A stretch of 64,000 nt of DNA from Bifidobacterium felsineum (GCF_002802915.1 NZ_PEBJ01000001.1:248001-312000), one strand, 5' to 3'. Shown: positions 46,641-56,237, counted from the stretch's first letter. Program-made: numbers and translations. Notes: generated by a model not told the origin, from the letters alone.

Positions 46641-47450
46641 ATGGATATGCTGCTTGAACTCGACCATATCTCGAAGATCTACGGCGACCTGCATGCCGTG
46701 GATGACCTGAGCCTCACCGTGCCGCAAGGCGAATGGCTGGCCATCGTGGGCTCATCCGGCTCCGGCAAAACCACGCTGATGAACATGATCGGCTGCATGG
46801 ATACGCCATCCAAGGGCTCGGTGAAGCTCGAAGGACGCAAGCTGGAGGATCTGAACGCCGGCCAGCTGGCGGACGTACGCAAGAACCTCATCGGTCTGGT
46901 GTTCCAGAAGTTCTATCTTGTGCCACATCTGACCGCCGTGGAAAACGTGATGGTGGCGCAGTACTACCACTCGGTGGTCGATGAGAAGCAGGCCTTGGAA
47001 GCCTTGGAAAAGGTAGGATTGAAGGATCGCGCCCACCACCTGCCCGGCCAGCTTTCCGGTGGCGAGCAGCAGCGCGTATGCGTGGCCCGCGCATTAATCA
47101 ATGAGCCGAAGCTGATTCTGGCCGACGAGCCCACCGGCAACCTGGATGAAAAGAACGAGAAGATCGTGCTCGACCTATTCCGCCAGCTGCACGAGCAAGG
47201 AACCACGATTATCGTGGTCACCCATGATGCATTGGTGGCAAGCTGCGCCGAACGTGAGATTATGTTGAACCACGGTGTGCTCGTAGGCGAGAAGTGGAAT
47301 GACGAGAAGGCTCGTGAAGCCTATGAAGCCGCTGGTGGTAAGCCGGCCTCCACTGGCGCTAAGGTAGAGGGCGCTCAGACCGGCGAGACCGCCATCGGTT
47401 TCGCCGACCCCACCAAGGCCGCCAAAACGGCCAACTCGTTAAGCGAATAA
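46641..47450 (+). CDS. ABC transporter ATPase, MacB/LolD type
   Basis: Nucleotide-binding subunit for the two FtsX-type permeases. Walker A GSSGSGKTTL (about 37-46), Q-loop GLVFQKFYLVPHLT, signature LSGGEQQR, Walker B LILADEPTGNLD and switch His in VVTHD. A 50-residue Ala/Gly/Lys-rich tail follows the domain. The ATG at 46641 is preceded by AGGAG. 269 residues. The stop codon is inside a terminator-like hairpin. Confidence 0.93.
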   Translation: MDMLLELDHISKIYGDLHAVDDLSLTVPQGEWLAIVGSSGSGKTTLMNMIGCMDTPSKGSVKLEGRKLEDLNAGQLADVRKNLIGLVFQKFYLVPHLTAVENVMVAQYYHSVVDEKQALEALEKVGLKDRAHHLPGQLSGGEQQRVCVARALINEPKLILADEPTGNLDEKNEKIVLDLFRQLHEQGTTIIVVTHDALVASCAEREIMLNHGVLVGEKWNDEKAREAYEAAGGKPASTGAKVEGAQTGETAIGFADPTKAAKTANSLSE

Positions 47451-47467
47451 CCCAGTGGGTTATTCGT
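47444..47467 (+). terminator. Hairpin overlapping the ATPase stop codon
   Basis: Stem CGAATAACCC / GGGTTATTCG (10 bp, perfect) with loop AGT. Same layout as the hairpin that overlaps the fhs stop. Confidence 0.6.
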
Positions 47468-47509
47468 AGAGTTGGCTGAACGACGACAGTCGTGAAGTGA
47501 TGTGACACG

Positions 47510-47529
47510 CTCGCCGAAGGCGAGTTTTT
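47510..47529 (+). terminator. Terminator or attenuator before the FMN-binding lipoprotein gene
   Basis: CTCGCC-GAA-GGCGAG followed by TTTTTA, only 17 bp before the next start codon. It would reduce read-through into the lipoprotein gene. Confidence 0.65.
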
Positions 47530-47546
47530 AGTTAAGGTGAAACGGT

Positions 47547-48098
47547 ATGACTGACGCATTGAAGAAGTCCGCTACTCTGGCGGCCGCCGGCTTGGTGGTT
47601 GCCGGCGCGCTTTTGGCCGGCTGCGGCGAATCCAAGGCCACGCCTATGGATGATTCCTATGCCGGCAACTCCGGAGAGACCGAGAAATCCCAGGAGGAGC
47701 AATCGCAGTCGAGCGGTTCTGATTCCTCTGATTCCAGCTCGTCGGATTCCTCACAGGACAAGTCCTCCAGTACCACGTCCGATAAGAAGGATACCGGCAA
47801 CTACAAGGATGGCGACTACTCCATCAACGGCCAGTACGGCCCGGTGGGTGAGGATTCCATCGACGTGCATCTGACCATCAAAGACGGCAACGTCGAAAAC
47901 GTGGAGATTGTGGGCCATCCATTCACCACCATCTCCAAGAACCATCAGGATGCCTTCGCCAAGGCCATCAATGGCGTGGTGGACGGCAAGCCGCTGAAGG
48001 ACCTCAAGGTCGACAAGGTGGCCGGTGCCAGCTGGACTTCCGATGCCTTCAACAAGGCTCTGGAAATCGCCCGGCAGGAAGCCTCCATCCAGCAATAG
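47547..48098 (+). CDS. FMN-binding domain lipoprotein
   Basis: Signal peptide with lipobox LLAGC (Cys27), a Ser/Asp/Lys-rich linker (about 30-85), then one FMN_bind domain (about 88-180). The flavinylation motif DKVAGAS (Asp156-Ser162) fits the ApbE target pattern, so FMN is probably attached covalently to Ser162 outside the membrane. Placed at the end of the FTR1-P19 operon it takes the position that thioredoxin-like proteins hold in the Campylobacter cluster, and may supply electrons for iron reduction. No apbE gene is in the window. Ribosome site AAGGTGA; 183 residues. Confidence 0.88.
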   Translation: MTDALKKSATLAAAGLVVAGALLAGCGESKATPMDDSYAGNSGETEKSQEEQSQSSGSDSSDSSSSDSSQDKSSSTTSDKKDTGNYKDGDYSINGQYGPVGEDSIDVHLTIKDGNVENVEIVGHPFTTISKNHQDAFAKAINGVVDGKPLKDLKVDKVAGASWTSDAFNKALEIARQEASIQQ

Positions 48099-48109
48099 CC
48101 ACCAGCGAA

Positions 48110-48754
48110 CTACGCCAGCAGCGCAGGCCAGAGCAGATCGGTCATGCGCTGCGGCCAGGCGGCAATGTCGCTGTCGGCAGGATGCTGGTCGATGGCTTCA
48201 TACGCCACCAGCGAGCCGATGATCGTGGAGAGCAGCAGCCGCTCATCCAGACCGGAACGGAACACACCCTCCGCGGCCCCCAAATTCAAGAAATTCCTGA
48301 GTTTGCCGAGCCATGGGGTCACCACCTGATCGACGATATGGTGAAAGAACTCAGCCTCGCTGGACAGTACAATGCCCACGCTGCGCACGTCGATGTTATT
48401 CGCGCGCACCCAATCCACCAATTTGCCCAGCATCACAGTGAAATGTTCGCGCGTGGGGCTCAACGTTGGTGACAGTTCATCTTCCGCATTCACCAAATAC
48501 ATGGCGCTGATGCCGCGCAGCAATTCGTTTGAGTTATGGTATCGGCGGTAAATGGTGGTTTTGGCCACGCCTGAACGCCGGGCCACCTCTTCAATGGTCA
48601 CGCCGCTGATGCCACGCTCCACGGCAATCTGCAACGTGGCATGCATGAGTTTACGATCCGTGGCTTCACGCCGGCGCTCGGAACGCGGCACGGTCGGCGA
48701 TGTGGCATCGGCCGCCGGTGTAGTCATTGTGGCAGTACCGGATACGGTTTCCAT
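48110..48754 (-). CDS. TetR family transcriptional regulator
   Basis: Helix-turn-helix at about residues 36-80 (GVTIEEVARRSGVAKTTIYR) and a 130-residue ligand-binding helical domain. 214 residues. It follows the two YhgE/Pip genes by 38 bp on the same strand and likely regulates them and itself through the repeated CGTAGCG half-sites at 53698-53750. The start has GGAAAGAAG. It converges on the iron operon. Confidence 0.9.
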   Translation of the reverse strand: METVSGTATMTTPAADATSPTVPRSERRREATDRKLMHATLQIAVERGISGVTIEEVARRSGVAKTTIYRRYHNSNELLRGISAMYLVNAEDELSPTLSPTREHFTVMLGKLVDWVRANNIDVRSVGIVLSSEAEFFHHIVDQVVTPWLGKLRNFLNLGAAEGVFRSGLDERLLLSTIIGSLVAYEAIDQHPADSDIAAWPQRMTDLLWPALLA

Positions 48755-48792
48755 GACTTCTTCTTTCCTTAAATACCTTCCTCAAGGCCGTA

Positions 48793-50955
48793 TCAGCTCA
48801 GTACCTTGGTGCTTTCCACCTTGGCCACATACCACTGGTTGAACTTCACCAACGGCTTGCGCAGCAGCAGACCGAGGAGCAGCAGTGGCGGCACGAACAG
48901 CAGCAGTAATCCGGCGGACTTCCAGTAGTCCAAGTTGTAAATGCCGGCGATGGCCGCGCGCATCATCGTTACCACATGAGTGAGCGGCAGGAATGGACTC
49001 ACCTTGGAGATGAAGTCCGGCAGAATCTGTACCGGGTAGGCGGCGTTCGCGCCGGAGATCTGCACAATCAGCATGAGCACGCCAATGGCTTTGCCCACAT
49101 TGCCGAAGCTCACCACCATCGTGTAGGTGAAGAATGAGAACACCAGCGAGCCCAGCCAGCCGGAAAGCATGAACAGCAGCGGATGCACCGCCTGCACATG
49201 CAGGAACAGCAAGTCGCCGGCCAACGACACCGTGGACTGCATCAGGGCGATTAGCGCGAATACGCCGTAATGGCCGAAGAACAGCTGATGCGGGCGTGGG
49301 TCGCCAAGTTCACGGCGAATCTTGCGCGATACCGTGGTCTTCAGCGTGACCACCATGAGTAGTGCGCCCACCCATAGCGGAATCAGCGTGTAGAACGGAG
49401 CCATCGAGGAGCCGAAGTTCGCCACAGGGAACACGGCCTTGCGCTTGAGCTGCACCGGAGCGGCCAATGTGCTGGCCAGGGCCTCCGGATCATTGCCGAG
49501 CACTTCCTTGACCATGCTCATATCGCCGCTGTTCAGGGCATCGGCGAGCTTGGTGTTGAAGGAACTCAGTTCGGAGCTTGCCTCGTTGAGTTTGTCGGAA
49601 ACCTTGTTGAGCGTGGTACGGGCATCCGCGAGCATCGTATTGGTGTCGCCGGAAGCGTCTTCCACATCACCCAGCGTGGTCTTCAACTGTGCGGAGCTGG
49701 ATTGCAGAATGCCGGAAGCATCGGAAGCGGAAGCAGCAAGCGACTCGATCTGCGGCTTCACATTCGTGGCGAAATCCGACTTCACACTGGCGATGCTGTT
49801 CTTCGCCTGAGTGGCCAGGTCCTTGACCTGCTGATGCTTATTCTGCACTTCCGTATTCTTATTGCGCACATCATCCGCCGCGGCATTCAACGCATCCTTC
49901 AGCTTGGTTTGACGGGCGATTGAACGATTCAACGCCTTAATGACGGTTGCGTCATCGCCCAGAATGCCGGCGAGTGTATCGCGAATCGACGTGTACTGGG
50001 CAATCTGATCGGCGACTGCGAAAGCTTGGGCATCCAGTTCCTTGGCCACAGTGGTGGAACCGTTATTGGCATCTTGATACAGGCTGTCGATGGAATCGGA
50101 GACCGCGCCAAAACTCTTGGAGCTTGCATCCAACGCCTTGCTCATCGCATCGGTGGTGGTGGTCAATGCGCCAGCCACATCGGTTACGCCCTGCTTGGCG
50201 GTTTTGAGATTCTTGCTGGCTGTCGTAGCCGAATCGGAAGCCTGCTGAATAAGACTGTTTGAGGTCTCCAGCAGCGTCTGCGCGGAATCGGTGAGCGCGC
50301 TGTAGGTTCCCAATGTGGCGGATGTGCTGGTCAATTGCGTGGCGAAGTCGGCGATGTTCGCGTTGAAGGCCGTGAGCTGCTGCTTGGCCTCCGGTTTATT
50401 AAGCTGGTCGGCCAGCGAGGAAGCGATTTCCAATCCGGCGGAGGTAATCGTCTTGGCAAACGTGGTATTGATCTCCGCGGCAACCTCGTCGGTGCCCTCG
50501 TTCAGCAGGTTCGGGGCCAGCGCGTTCTTCTTTTCGTTGCGGTAGTAGGTCAGCTTGGCATGCTGTACATCGTCGGAGAAGAAGGTCATCATGTCTTTGC
50601 TGAAGGACTTCGGAATAACGATGGCCGCATAGTATTTGCCAGATTTTGCGCCATCGATGGCGTCATCCTTGGAAGTGATCGTCCAGTCGAGCTGGCTGTT
50701 CGCACGCAACGCGTTCACCACCTGATCGCCCACGGTGACCTTCACCGGAATCAGATCGGAGCGGTAGCCCTCATCCACATTGGCCACGGCGAACTTCAAG
50801 TTCGACATGTTCGAGAACGGATCCCAGCAGGCGGCCACGTTAAACCAGGTGAACAGACCGGGGATCATCACCAAACCGATGACGATAATGATGGAGACCA
50901 CATTGCTGGTCAGACGCTTCACGTCTCCAATAAACAGTTTCCAGATTTTGCTCAT
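48793..50955 (-). CDS. YhgE/Pip family membrane protein (second)
   Basis: One N-terminal membrane segment (about 16-38), a long Ser/Thr/Ala-rich coiled-coil extracytoplasmic region (about 200-480) and five or six C-terminal segments typical of the ABC-2-like YhgE/Pip family (phage infection protein homologues). FTWFNVAACWDPFSNMSNLK is the family N-terminal motif. Its ATG overlaps the stop of the previous gene (ATGA), so the two are translationally coupled and probably form a heteromer. 720 residues. Confidence 0.88.
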   Translation of the reverse strand: MSKIWKLFIGDVKRLTSNVVSIIIVIGLVMIPGLFTWFNVAACWDPFSNMSNLKFAVANVDEGYRSDLIPVKVTVGDQVVNALRANSQLDWTITSKDDAIDGAKSGKYYAAIVIPKSFSKDMMTFFSDDVQHAKLTYYRNEKKNALAPNLLNEGTDEVAAEINTTFAKTITSAGLEIASSLADQLNKPEAKQQLTAFNANIADFATQLTSTSATLGTYSALTDSAQTLLETSNSLIQQASDSATTASKNLKTAKQGVTDVAGALTTTTDAMSKALDASSKSFGAVSDSIDSLYQDANNGSTTVAKELDAQAFAVADQIAQYTSIRDTLAGILGDDATVIKALNRSIARQTKLKDALNAAADDVRNKNTEVQNKHQQVKDLATQAKNSIASVKSDFATNVKPQIESLAASASDASGILQSSSAQLKTTLGDVEDASGDTNTMLADARTTLNKVSDKLNEASSELSSFNTKLADALNSGDMSMVKEVLGNDPEALASTLAAPVQLKRKAVFPVANFGSSMAPFYTLIPLWVGALLMVVTLKTTVSRKIRRELGDPRPHQLFFGHYGVFALIALMQSTVSLAGDLLFLHVQAVHPLLFMLSGWLGSLVFSFFTYTMVVSFGNVGKAIGVLMLIVQISGANAAYPVQILPDFISKVSPFLPLTHVVTMMRAAIAGIYNLDYWKSAGLLLLFVPPLLLLGLLLRKPLVKFNQWYVAKVESTKVLS

Positions 50956-53612
50956 CGTGCGTGCTTGCCTTCCTTGTTCTGGGCAATGCCGTGCAGGTTT
51001 GTAAGATTCGTCAGATTCGCGATTTCATTGAGATTCTTGCCGGTCAGATTTGGAAGCCGGGTAGTGGGCGCATCGCTGCTGTTGGAGGATTCGGCATGGC
51101 GGCCGTACAACATCGAACGAATCGATTCGTCGGAAAGATTGCCAAGCTCGGTTTGGCGGCGAATGGAATCTCGCATGTATTCCACCACCATCAGGAAGCC
51201 GATGATGATCAGCACCCAGGCCAGCCATGTGGCCATCACCACGATCTTCTCGCTGGTGGTCAGGGAGAAGACGATGATCAGGATGGCCGGCACCACGAAT
51301 CCGGCGATCAGCGCGCCGAGCAGCAGCTTCGGATACTGCTGGGTGAACTTGGCGGCGCGGCGCTCAATCGCATGCTTGTATTCGCTGCGGTTGGCCAGAG
51401 CGGAAATCGCCTGCGTGACTTTGTATTCGCTGGCTTCGATATGCACCGGCTCGCCGAGAATCATGTCGCTCTCCTCGATTTCGCGGGCGAACAAACGATT
51501 CAGGTTGGCGAGCTTCGGGCGTGCCACCAGACCCAGCAGGAAGGCGAGAACGGCGAAAATCAGTAGTTTGCCGATATATCCGAACCATTGGCCGTCATAG
51601 AAGCCGCCGATGGTTTCGCGCATCGCGTCAATCGAGTAGGTGAACGGCAACATCGGGTAAATGACGCGGAAGAACTTCGGCATCATCTCAATCGGGTACA
51701 GGCCGGAAGCGCCTGGCACCTGCAGAATCACCAACGCCACGCAAATGCCCTTGCCCACATGCATGAATGTGGTGGAGAGGGCGAAGATGAACGACATATA
51801 CACCAATGAGGTAATCCAACAGGTGAGCAGGAACACCGGGATGCTCGCGCATTGCATGCCGAGCACCAGGTCGCCGATGCCGGTTACCAGGCCCTGTGCA
51901 GAAGCCAGCGTGGCCAGCAGGAAGAAACGGCCCAGATAGCCTTGCGTAGGTGTCAGGCCATCAATGCCCTCATTGTCGGTTTCGAGCTTCGGAATCACCA
52001 CGAGCACGAATGCGCCCACCCACAGGGCCAACGTGGTGAACAGCGGAGCCATGCCGGAACCATACGAAGACACCGCGTAGATGGTCTTCTCGTTGATCAC
52101 GGTGGGGGACATCATGAAGTCGGCGATTTTGCTTGCATCAAGCGACCCGTCGCTGTCGATTAGCGAATCGAGCGACGTGGAGATGCTCATCGCCTTGATA
52201 TCGGTGGCCAATGTACCGAGCTTGTTCTGTACAGTGGCCAGTGCTTTATCGGTATCGGTGAGCGCGGTTTTGGTTGATGTTACGGCCTTGTCCAGCTGGT
52301 CGAGCGCGTTCTTGGATTGGCTGATCAGCGAATCCTGAGACGTAATGTCGTTGGAGAGCGTGATCGCCGTGGTGCTCAAGGTATTGAGCCCATTGTTCAG
52401 CTGCGGCAACGAGCCGGAAACCAAGGTGCTGCGGGCGTCATTGGTGGCCTGCAGCGTGGTTTGCGTGGCGGTGTTGAGATTATCCGCCAGTCCGGCGGTG
52501 TTCTTGGATGCGCTGCCAATCGAATTGTTGAGATCGTCGAGATTGCCGAGCGTATTGCCGAGTTGGCTGTTGCGCTTCTCCAACTGGTCGATGGCCGACT
52601 TCAGCGGCTCCTGATTGGCGCTCGGCAGATCTTTGAGCGTGGCCAGAATGTCCGCGTTCGCCTGATTGATGTCTTCGGCGGTATTGAGCATGCCGCCGAC
52701 CTGCTGGTTCGCGGCATTGATCACGCCGGTGACTGTACCGACATTCTGATTGGCCTGTGCAGAGGCTTGGCTGAGCAGACTTGACCCCTGGTCCAATGCG
52801 CCGGACGTGGAGGTGACGAACCCGTTCATGCTGTTCTGCGCAGTGCCGATGAGCTTGGAGGTGCCTGCCAGACCCTCGGCCGCGTCAATGCCGAGTTTGC
52901 GGGCATCCTCCAACGCCTGACGCGCGGTGCGGGTCTTGTTGGGCGCGTCATCCAGTTTGGTCTGCAGCTTGGCGATGGTATTGCGCGTGTGCTGCACATC
53001 GCTGGAAGCCTCATTCAGCGATGTGACGGTTTTCGCCTTGGTCTTGTCTCCGGTTTGGAGCGCCTTGTCGCCAACCTTGTTGATGGTTTCGGTCAGCACC
53101 TTAGACACCGTGGAGACGAACGTGGAGTTCACCGTGCGATCCACCGTGGAGGCCCCAACGTCGGTGACCTTGGGGGCGATGGCGCTGGCCTTCTCGTTGA
53201 CGTAATACTCTAACGTGGGCTTGGATTCGCCGCCGGTCACCACGCCGGCCAGCGAATCGGAGAAATCCTTCGGAATCACGATGGCGGCGTAGGCTTTTCC
53301 GGACTGCACCATATCCATCGCTTCGGCTTCGGAAACGAACGTCCAGCCGAGCTGATCGTTGTTCTTCATCTGGTCCACGATCTGGCCGCCGAGGTTCTGC
53401 TTGCCAATCAGGGCATTGTCGGTGCCGGCATCGTTGTTGGCCACGGCCACGGTGATGCCTTTGGTATTGCCGTATGGGTTCCAGAAGCCGATGATGTTGT
53501 ACCAGGAATACAGCGGCGGGATGAATACCATGCCGAAGAGAATCACCCATGCGGCTGGCACTCGGAACAGGCGCATGAAATCGCGCTTGAGGACCTTGAG
53601 AATGTTGCCCAC
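50952..53612 (-). CDS. YhgE/Pip family membrane protein (first)
   Basis: Same layout as its partner: N-terminal segment, YSWYNIIGFWNPYGNTKG motif, a long coiled-coil region (about 190-480) and C-terminal membrane segments, followed by an extra C-terminal part with two more segments and a hydrophilic tail (about 740-886). The start is a GTG at 53612 with GGGGGTAA upstream. Function is uncertain; relatives act as phage receptors or export-type membrane complexes. 886 residues, first gene of a three-gene unit ending with TetR. Confidence 0.87.
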   Translation of the reverse strand: MGNILKVLKRDFMRLFRVPAAWVILFGMVFIPPLYSWYNIIGFWNPYGNTKGITVAVANNDAGTDNALIGKQNLGGQIVDQMKNNDQLGWTFVSEAEAMDMVQSGKAYAAIVIPKDFSDSLAGVVTGGESKPTLEYYVNEKASAIAPKVTDVGASTVDRTVNSTFVSTVSKVLTETINKVGDKALQTGDKTKAKTVTSLNEASSDVQHTRNTIAKLQTKLDDAPNKTRTARQALEDARKLGIDAAEGLAGTSKLIGTAQNSMNGFVTSTSGALDQGSSLLSQASAQANQNVGTVTGVINAANQQVGGMLNTAEDINQANADILATLKDLPSANQEPLKSAIDQLEKRNSQLGNTLGNLDDLNNSIGSASKNTAGLADNLNTATQTTLQATNDARSTLVSGSLPQLNNGLNTLSTTAITLSNDITSQDSLISQSKNALDQLDKAVTSTKTALTDTDKALATVQNKLGTLATDIKAMSISTSLDSLIDSDGSLDASKIADFMMSPTVINEKTIYAVSSYGSGMAPLFTTLALWVGAFVLVVIPKLETDNEGIDGLTPTQGYLGRFFLLATLASAQGLVTGIGDLVLGMQCASIPVFLLTCWITSLVYMSFIFALSTTFMHVGKGICVALVILQVPGASGLYPIEMMPKFFRVIYPMLPFTYSIDAMRETIGGFYDGQWFGYIGKLLIFAVLAFLLGLVARPKLANLNRLFAREIEESDMILGEPVHIEASEYKVTQAISALANRSEYKHAIERRAAKFTQQYPKLLLGALIAGFVVPAILIIVFSLTTSEKIVVMATWLAWVLIIIGFLMVVEYMRDSIRRQTELGNLSDESIRSMLYGRHAESSNSSDAPTTRLPNLTGKNLNEIANLTNLTNLHGIAQNKEGKHAR

Positions 53613-53654
53613 TGATTACCCCCGGAGCCTGTTGTGCTTGCTGTGCTGTGTGCA

Positions 53655-53750
53655 GTGCTACGCGCATGATGCCCGGCATTGCCTAGGCATGATTGTGCGC
53701 TACGTTTTCCGTAGCGATACGTTAAGCGTAGCGCTACGCATTGAGTAGCG
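53655..53750. promoter_or_regulatory. Cluster of CGTAGCG half-sites, putative TetR operator
   Basis: In the gap before the GTG of the first YhgE/Pip gene: CGCTACG-TTTTC-CGTAGCG (53698-53716), the perfect 14-bp palindrome GCGTAGCGCTACGC (53726-53739), and single half-sites near 53656 and 53745. Confidence 0.65.
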
Positions 53751-53879
53751 TAATACGGCGTCGGGAGATTTTGGTCTGGGTTGGCCGAAAATGGCCGGAT
53801 ATGACAACGCCCAGCGTAATCGCGCGGATTAACCGTGCGTCGCTGGGCATTGTGTCCAATTATTTGATGGAGTGGCAAG

Positions 53880-54506
53880 TCAGCTCTCGATAGTGCCGGT
53901 ATCGGTGCTGGTGCCGCTCTGCTGGCTGGAAGAGGAGCCGGTGGAACCGGAGGAGCTGGACGAATCGGAACCGGAGCTGCTGTTGCCGTCGGTGGACTGG
54001 CCATTGCCGGAGCCGGACTTGCCATTGGACTGGCCGGGCATGCCTCCCGGCATGCCGCCGCCCTGACCCTGCGACTGACCGCCTTGGGAGCTGGATCCGC
54101 CCGGCATCTGCATCTGCTGGCTGGAAGTGGTCCTGGATCCATGGGAGATTGCGCCATATGCCAGTCCGCCGCCGAGACCGCCAAGGATGCCGCAGCCCAG
54201 GCTGATGCCTACGATGATGGCCACGGCCTTGCCGGTGATGGCCTTGACCGGGGAATCATGATTGATGGCTGCAGCAGTACCGAAACGATTCGGCTGAGGC
54301 GCATTCATGCGAGACTGCTGGGTCTGCTGCCAGTTCCAGTTGGGGTTGCTGGCGTTACCGGAAGCGCCGACTGGCTGCGCGGTGTTGGGCTGCGCAGTGC
54401 CTTGAGCATTGTTGGCATATGCAGTGCCATTGGCAATCGGCTCGGTTGCTGCGGTATCAGTGGTGTTCTTGGCTGGAATGTTCGGGTTGATGTTGTTGCT
54501 GGTCAT
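53880..54506 (-). CDS. Low-complexity single-pass membrane protein
   Basis: A 208-residue protein. The first 85 residues are Asn/Thr/Ala/Gln-rich, one membrane segment follows (about 90-118, AIIVGISLGCGILGGLGGGLAYG), and the rest is Gly/Ser/Gln/Met-rich, ending in a long Ser/Gly/Thr run (GSDSSSSSGSTGSSS). No enzyme motif. It lies 97 bp after the beta-helix protein gene on the same strand and both start MTS; they look like a pair. AAAGGATCC precedes the start. Confidence 0.7.
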   Translation of the reverse strand: MTSNNINPNIPAKNTTDTAATEPIANGTAYANNAQGTAQPNTAQPVGASGNASNPNWNWQQTQQSRMNAPQPNRFGTAAAINHDSPVKAITGKAVAIIVGISLGCGILGGLGGGLAYGAISHGSRTTSSQQMQMPGGSSSQGGQSQGQGGGMPGGMPGQSNGKSGSGNGQSTDGNSSSGSDSSSSSGSTGSSSSQQSGTSTDTGTIES

Positions 54507-54602
54507 GATGGGATCCTTTCGGGGAAGTGTGTAATGGAATGATTGGAACGACTGGAGGGGAGAGGAGTCTGCGGCGAATAATCCAATCGGATTAGGTGTT
54601 CG

Positions 54603-56237
54603 CTACATGCTCCAGGATGTGGAAGTGCCGAATTCGCTGTCGAAATCGGAGCGGTCAATGAGGTCGGTGCTGAGCGTGGTATCGCTGCTGGTGGCGGAAT
54701 CCGGCAATGTGGTGCCGTAATTGCCTGTCACCGTGACGGTCGCCGAACCGGTGCCCTTCACCACGGTTTTGCCGCCGGCCACAATGGTCGCGGTGTTGCC
54801 GTCCGAATCAACCACCGAACCGCCGTTGGCCACATTCAGCGCAGAAACAGTAGTGTCGCCGGTTACCACCCAGGTCGAGGTGCCGTCTACGTTCACCGTG
54901 ATTGGCGCATCGGAGGTGGTGCTATCGGTGGCGCTCGCGTTCTTGGTGATGCTCGCCTTGCCGGTCCAGGTTGAACCGTCCAACAGGTTGAGCGTCACCG
55001 AGGAGATGGTGTCGGCGGCAACCGTGCCATTCAGCGTCTGGTTGCGCCCGGTGAATACCACCGTTGCGCCATTTGAGCCAGCTGAACCCCAATTATTGGA
55101 GTCATTGCCGGCTGCGGTGATGAGCGCTGCCTTGGTGGAGTCGAAGTCCAATGTGGTGTTGGAAAGCACTACGTCAGCCGTGGTGTTCGTGAAGTAGAAC
55201 ATCGAACCGGATTCGATGGACGACTTCAGTGTGGAGTCGGCGGCTTGGAAAGTGGCGTGCTCGCCGGTGGTGGATTCGGCATCGCCTGAGGTTGACTGGT
55301 AGATGATCACGCCATTGGCCACCGGGTCGCTCGCGGTTTTGCCGGTTACCGTGCTGGTGAGCGTGGAATCCTTGATCAGGATCGTATTGAGACCTTCCAT
55401 GCCGGCGATCTGCGAGCCGGTGGACGTGCCGGTCACGCCCGACACCTGCACATTGCCGGTTGAGTACAGCAGCGGCGAGCCGGAGCCAGCTGTGCTGAGC
55501 TCGGAGTCGGTGGCGGAAATCGAGCCTCCGCCACGGTCGGTGGCGATGGTGGCGCTGTGGTCGCCCTTGGTGGTAGCGGTGATGGCGCTCGCCAGGATTG
55601 TGCCACTATAGGTGGCGTCGAGTCCGCGGGAATTATCGGCGGACGTGTTGATGGTCACGTCATTGGCCAGCACGGTGCCGGAATCGGTGGCGAAGATGCC
55701 GTTCGAGCCGGAACTGGAAGCATTAATCGAGGAGCCGGAAATAATGGTTTTCGAATCCTCGCCCACGGTCAGCGACACCGAGTTGGTGCCATAGAAGTTG
55801 TTGTTGTCGGCGTTATCCGAGTCACCGGACTTGTTCAACGTGGCGTTGATGAGCGTCAGCGTGCCGCCGTTCTGGGCCAGTGCTGCGTTCTGGTCGGACT
55901 CCGTGGCCTCAGTGGTTTCGCCGTCAGAGGTCACTTCCTTGCCGTCCGCGGTGAGCGCGCCGGAATACGTGCCGGTGTAGTCGTAATTCATCGTGTTCGC
56001 GCCACCGCCGGGCTGGCCTTGCAATATGGCGCTGCTATTGGAACTTGAGCTGCGGCCCCAGCCGAGGCTGCCGGCGATGGCCGTGCCTGCCATGCCATAT
56101 CCGAATCCGGTGACCAGGGAGATGGCCGCTGCGGTGGCGGCTGCCTTACCGAGCGGCATATGCGCGAATCGACGTGCTTTGGCGCTGCCGTCTGCGGTGG
56201 TCGTCCGCCGCTTGCCGAACGAAGAGATGCTGGTCAT
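54603..56237 (-). CDS. Predicted right-handed beta-helix surface protein
   Basis: A basic N-terminus and one hydrophobic segment (about 28-56) target it to the membrane or beyond. From about residue 110 to 470 it has short repeating strands rich in Thr/Ser/Asn/Gly/Val (for example SGTVLANDVTINTSADNSRG, GTILASAITATTKGDHSAT), the pattern of a parallel beta-helix as in adhesins and polysaccharide lyases. No catalytic residues or LPxTG motif are visible, so retention at the surface would be by the N-terminal segment. The ATG at 56237 (MTSISSFGKRR) has GAAAGGAAC upstream. 544 residues. Binding partner unknown. Confidence 0.72.
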   Translation of the reverse strand: MTSISSFGKRRTTTADGSAKARRFAHMPLGKAAATAAAISLVTGFGYGMAGTAIAGSLGWGRSSSSNSSAILQGQPGGGANTMNYDYTGTYSGALTADGKEVTSDGETTEATESDQNAALAQNGGTLTLINATLNKSGDSDNADNNNFYGTNSVSLTVGEDSKTIISGSSINASSSGSNGIFATDSGTVLANDVTINTSADNSRGLDATYSGTILASAITATTKGDHSATIATDRGGGSISATDSELSTAGSGSPLLYSTGNVQVSGVTGTSTGSQIAGMEGLNTILIKDSTLTSTVTGKTASDPVANGVIIYQSTSGDAESTTGEHATFQAADSTLKSSIESGSMFYFTNTTADVVLSNTTLDFDSTKAALITAAGNDSNNWGSAGSNGATVVFTGRNQTLNGTVAADTISSVTLNLLDGSTWTGKASITKNASATDSTTSDAPITVNVDGTSTWVVTGDTTVSALNVANGGSVVDSDGNTATIVAGGKTVVKGTGSATVTVTGNYGTTLPDSATSSDTTLSTDLIDRSDFDSEFGTSTSWSM

